64,000 nt of DNA from assembly GCF_020921035.1 (NCBI RefSeq), contig NC_063152.1, positions 12,476,001 through 12,540,000 of the forward strand, in the 5' to 3' direction. This document shows positions 59,901 to 64,000 of the stretch, one piece after another. Position numbers and translations under genes: made by a program. The notes under the pieces are model-generated. The model did no database searches. It saw only the letters and a list, made by a program, of their open reading frames with translations, and was not told where the DNA came from. Within the stretch, counting starts at the first letter, position 1; every line of letters starts with the position of its first letter. This DNA comes from Rhodamnia argentea (lineage: Eukaryota; Streptophyta; Magnoliopsida; Myrtales; Myrtaceae).

Positions 59901-62900
59901 CAACCACCAACGCACAAACACACGGGAAAAGAACCACAAATGAAATTTCTAGGCAGACGTTCATTTACCTGATATTATTCTGCTGTACTTGTAGGTTCCC
60001 CTTGAGTATTGTGTATCTGTATTAAACAATTGCAACCTTGGGGGATTATTTTATGTTTGACGATGCTATATTGCACTCTTTTATCACCCTTTTGCTGTTT
60101 CTTTACTAGGTCATTAAATCTATGGATCCAGACCCCATGAAGCAGGAGGCATTGCTTGTTGAGAATGTTCCAGATCCTCTTGCGGGAGAACAGGTGATTG
60201 GAGCGAACTCTCAATTTTCTGTTCTGTCCATTGTTTGTCACAGTTACTTTTTCACCTTTTGTTTTGAAGCCGACTTATTCCTGGTCTGTCATGAATATAA
60301 TTGCTTTGCTACTATATCTTTTTGATCAGGTTTTGCCCTGATGAGGCATGATACTCTATCGGATTATTTGTTAGCTATAGAATATATTCCCCTGTGAGAT
60401 ATGAGCTGTTGGCTGACCGCCTCTCTCCCGACTTGTACTTTGTCCATTACTGTTGTATTTTTCTCAGTTACATGCTACTGATTTTCATTAACTCGTCTTT
60501 TATTATTGTGAAGTGGAGGATACCTTATAAATATATGACAGGCAATGTGTGGGAATTGAAGTGCGTTAGCAGGACAAGATCTCTTGAATTTGCACCTTTT
60601 CCTGCGGAAATATTGATTTGATCTTTGTTAAAGGACCATCCCAAAGGCTTCTGAGTTGATTATTTACATCATAGTTTTGCAATGAACCTGGTTGACTTCC
60701 ATTCTTGATATTCAGCTATTCTTTATTGCTTTCACTGGGGAGCATGTTTCTGCTGGAAGTTTGTGCTATTTTTTCACTTTGTTCTTCCTTAATTCCAGAC
60801 TTGGCCAACGGAGGAAGAAATGGCTGAGGTGGAGAGAGCTCATGAACAAAAGAAACTAAAGAAAAGGTCACTTCCTCGAGGCACCTCTGAGTATCAGGTC
60901 ATCTGATGTATCCGCTGTCAGATTTTCTAGAAGCTTGTCATTGATTTACTATCTTTTTCTATTTTTTATGTCTGTGTACTTGAACAAATGATGGTTGAGT
61001 ACGAAGTGATTTTCGTGGAATCTGAAGTAAAATTTACTCACAGGCTGCTTGGATTCTGGATGATTCGGATGTGGAGGATTCAGAAAGTGATGGTGATGAT
61101 GACGATGGAATGGTTTTGGATGAGGAGGAAAATGGCGGTGCTGCTCAAGAAGGCCGTAATGATTTATATTATGATGATGATCAAGCTTCATTAAACTTGA
61201 GGGATTCTGAGGAGGAAACTGAGGATGATTCCATGATGATGGTAAGTTTTGCATATGGAGAGACAGGACCTGTGAGATTTGATAACTTAAAACTTGATGG
61301 CAGCAATGGTGCAAACTTGGTACTTTTCTGTGTCTGATGAAGATATTGTGATCAAACTACCACATTCTTAAAGCTTCTTTTCGAGTAAAATCTAGCTTTG
61401 TGCGTGGTAGCTCTTTGGGATTGCTCCCTAATGAATGCTTGCTTAAATTTTGAATTGCTATTTAATATGGCTTTTTACTGCCATATTGGATGATGAATTT
61501 GTTTAGGGATAGTGGTTCCGTTAGTGATGCTTGGCTTGTGAAATGCTCTGTTTTTGTCTTGCAGGATGGCGATAACTTGACAAAAGAACAAATAAAAGAC
61601 GAGCTTAAAAAAATTAAAGAAGCACATGCTGAAGATGAGGGTACCTCTTCTACTCTATTCTACAATCTTGTTTGACTTCAGTACATTTCAGTTGATAATT
61701 GTTATTAACATTAGAAAGATTTCATGGTAAATCCAGTACTCACTAATTATCGATGACAAAAGGATCCTCAACATGAGTTGGTTCCAAGATGTTGAGCTAT
61801 ACTAATGTAATTTCTTGTCCAGTAGGATGCCTTTCTTGCTGGAAATATTCAGTTGGTAAGAACAGAATTTAATCAGAAGGGCAAAAGTAGATTCTCCTGC
61901 TTATAAGTGGTTTTCAGTGTGCAGTGGCTATGTGTGAAGTGGCCCTTACTTTAACCTGAATTTGGATTTTGTGGTGCTTCGGCCTTTGTAGAGTCGATTT
62001 AATTACCGTTTACCAATGATTAGGCCTGTTATTCATGTTTGGTTTTGCATTTCAGAATTCCCAGATGAAGTAGATACTCCGCTAGATGTTCCGGCAAGGA
62101 GGCGTTTTGCAAAGTATAGAGGATTGAAGTCATTTAGGACCTCCTCATGGGACCCCAAGGTAATGATATCAGTGTTTTCTTGTGGATTTCACATGGCCTA
62201 TGATAATTGATATTGCATTACGTTTTTCCTGAAATTAATATCAGGAATCCCTTCCACTGGAATATGCCAGAATATTTGCCTTTGATAATCTTAAGAGGAC
62301 ACAAAAGCACGTTCTTTTAAAAGCATTGGATATGGAGCAATCTGACAGGGATGATTGTATACCAGCTGGCACCTATGCTAGAGTTCATGTTAGGGAAGTA
62401 CCTATGGGTGTTACTACTAGATTGTGTGACTTTGTGAAGACATTGCCAATAGTTGTATGCGGTCTTTTGCAGCATGAGTCCAAGATGTCTGTTCTCCATT
62501 TCAGGTTCTTCCTTTTACAGATACAGCTTTCTGCATTGTCTGCTGCTGGGATCTCATCTTTTGTTTCATTTCAATGACACTGGTTTTTTTTGGTTGATCC
62601 AGCATAAAGAAGCATGAGACATATAGTGCTCCTATTAAATCCAAGGAAGAGTTAATATTTCATGTTGGTTTTCGTCAATTTGTGGCAAGGTATTGTGACA
62701 GAAGTTGATTGGAGCATCTCGCTATATTGTTGTTTATTGTTTGTTGGAGCTAGCCTGCTAATTTCTATTGCTATGTAGACCAATTTTCTCAACAGATAAT
62801 ATGAACTCAGACAAGCACAAAATGGAGAGGTTTCTTCATTCTGGGCGTTTTTCTGTAGCATCAATCTATGCTCCAATATCTTTCCCTCCACTCCCTTTGA

Positions 62901-64000
62901 TAGCCTTGAAGCAAGCTGAAGACGGTTCTGCACCAGCTGTTGTAGCTGTAGGTTCCTTGAGAAGTGTTGATCCTGACAGAATAATTCTGAAGAGGATCAT
63001 TTTGACTGGGTAGGGATTGAGTGGAACAATTATATCCCAATGCTCTCTCTGTGTGTGTATATGCATATGCATGGGGTAATTACAAAGTGCTCTATGTAGT
63101 ATGGGTAATGAAGGGGTTGGTTTCATGTTCTAAATAACTTCAGCATAAATTTGTAACGCACAAGCATACAGTCACTAAGATGAGGAGTTTTTAGGTGCTC
63201 GGTATCTGGATTGGCTTACGTGATGGTAGCATGGCTTCAGGAACACCTCATAATGTCATACAGACGCGCGCGCACACACACACACTCCTGACCTTTTAAC
63301 ATTATGCTACTGCGCACAACGTGTTGTGCATCAGGTTAAATTGAGGTGAAAAGCAAATTACAGGTTCAGATATGTGGGTTGGAGTTAAAATCTGTTCTTA
63401 GCAAAATACTCTTTTGTTTATTATTAGGTGAACAAAAAGATTCACCTAAAACTTTCCAAAATGAAATGAAAATGTCAGGTTATCAATTTTAGGTGAAAAA
63501 GTACATGTAGCACTTTGGTTTAGATTGTATTGAGTGCTATTGGTGGTTTTTCGAAGTTTATTTTTATGCATTTGATATTGAAGATGGAGGTGACTTCTCT
63601 GTGGTTGACGAATACTAGTGGTGGTGGTGGTGGATGCTTTCATCATTTTGGAGTGCTCCACTTGCTTGCTTTCTGACATTTAAATTTTGGCTATTTTTGA
63701 GCGCATGCGTTCAATCTTAATTTATACTCACTGCTTTCTGTTCGACTAAAACTTGCCTGCAAGTTCATCAATGACATTAAACGTACTTATTCTTGAGATA
63801 TCTCATGTGTTGCAGTTACCCTCAACGTGTGTCTAAGTTGAAAGCCTCAGTCAGATACATGTTTCACAACCCAGAAGATGTGAGATGGTTTAAGGTAAGG
63901 GATTTGCTGCTGGTCTAACCTCTCGTTTCTCATAGTATCGGATTTGTCAAAGATGGATTTAATCCTCGTGGCCTTTGAAATTTTTCAATTTATTGGTTGC
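56963..64000 (+). CDS. TSR1: Pre-rRNA-processing protein TSR1 homologue (3' end outside the window)
   Basis: Nineteen exons in the window, all GT/AG and in phase, 731 codons: 56963-57047, 57287-57357, 57445-57522, 57622-57753, 58146-58196, 58280-58420, 58523-58645, 58787-58864, 59296-59388, 59460-59582, 60110-60193, 60799-60897, 61044-61241, 61565-61640, 62056-62159, 62245-62504, 62603-62689, 62779-63009, 63816-63894. TSR1 is a GTPase-like (BMS1/TSR1 family) factor that sits on the cytoplasmic pre-40S particle. Seen here: the N-terminus '[20 protein letters not shown]', the vestigial GTPase domain from 'PPRVIVLFGLS', an acidic stretch in exon 13 ([16 protein letters not shown]), then '[19 protein letters not shown]' and a C-terminal beta-barrel with '[18 protein letters not shown]' and '[16 protein letters not shown]'. 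Yeast and Arabidopsis TSR1 are about 790 residues, so about 60 are missing. Splice donor at 63895. Confidence 0.93.

Noticed and set aside
60949..61314. His-rich 121-codon frame on the minus strand
   Set aside because: Complement of the Asp/Glu-rich TSR1 exon 13 (GAT/GAG read backwards).

Overview
The window is plant nuclear DNA. Genes have many GT/AG introns and are separated by AT-rich DNA full of decayed transposons. Every recognisable gene is a eudicot-type family member: BIC, type I MADS, P-class PPR, NIP aquaporin, LRR-VIII-2 malectin kinase and TSR1. I infer a woody eudicot, possibly Myrtales and Eucalyptus-like from the style of the dispersed repeats, but the species is not proven. 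No bacterial-type, CRISPR or viral operon structure is present.

Layout. 0-5 kb: a repeat fragment, an intronless type I MADS-box gene (+) and a BIC-like cryptochrome inhibitor (-). 5-6.5 kb: a terminal-inverted-repeat element with a second, hAT-like element nested in its left arm. 6.9-11.7 kb: an old, broken Ty1/copia retrotransposon with both LTRs. 14.1-21.4 kb: a head-to-head pair, an intronless PPR gene (-) and a nine-exon Nudix hydrolase of the NUDT20/24 thiamine-diphosphate type (+), separated by about 335 bp. 22-38 kb: a tandemly duplicated NIP1 aquaporin locus, with one intact five-exon gene (30.46-32.74 kb), one pseudogene (24.26-26.10 kb), extra C-terminal exon scraps, and shared flanking repeats in the same order. 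38-47.6 kb: no gene recognised; it holds simple repeats, hAT-like and MULE-like elements and a roughly 2.2-kb tandem duplication of unknown content. 47.6-55.8 kb: a 24-exon LRR-malectin receptor kinase. 57.0 kb to the right edge: TSR1, a 40S ribosome-assembly factor, whose last exons lie outside the window.

The genes do not form a pathway. The relationships that matter are the divergent PPR/Nudix promoter, the birth and decay of the NIP copies, and the site II plus telo-box promoter of TSR1, which fits its ribosome-assembly role. All gene models were built by reading splice sites and checking that phase is kept from exon to exon. The five complete or partial multi-domain models (PPR, Nudix, NIP, LRR kinase, TSR1) are open throughout. 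I found no convincing undescribed system. The best signals are transposon archaeology with internal controls (empty sites) and the NIP duplication.
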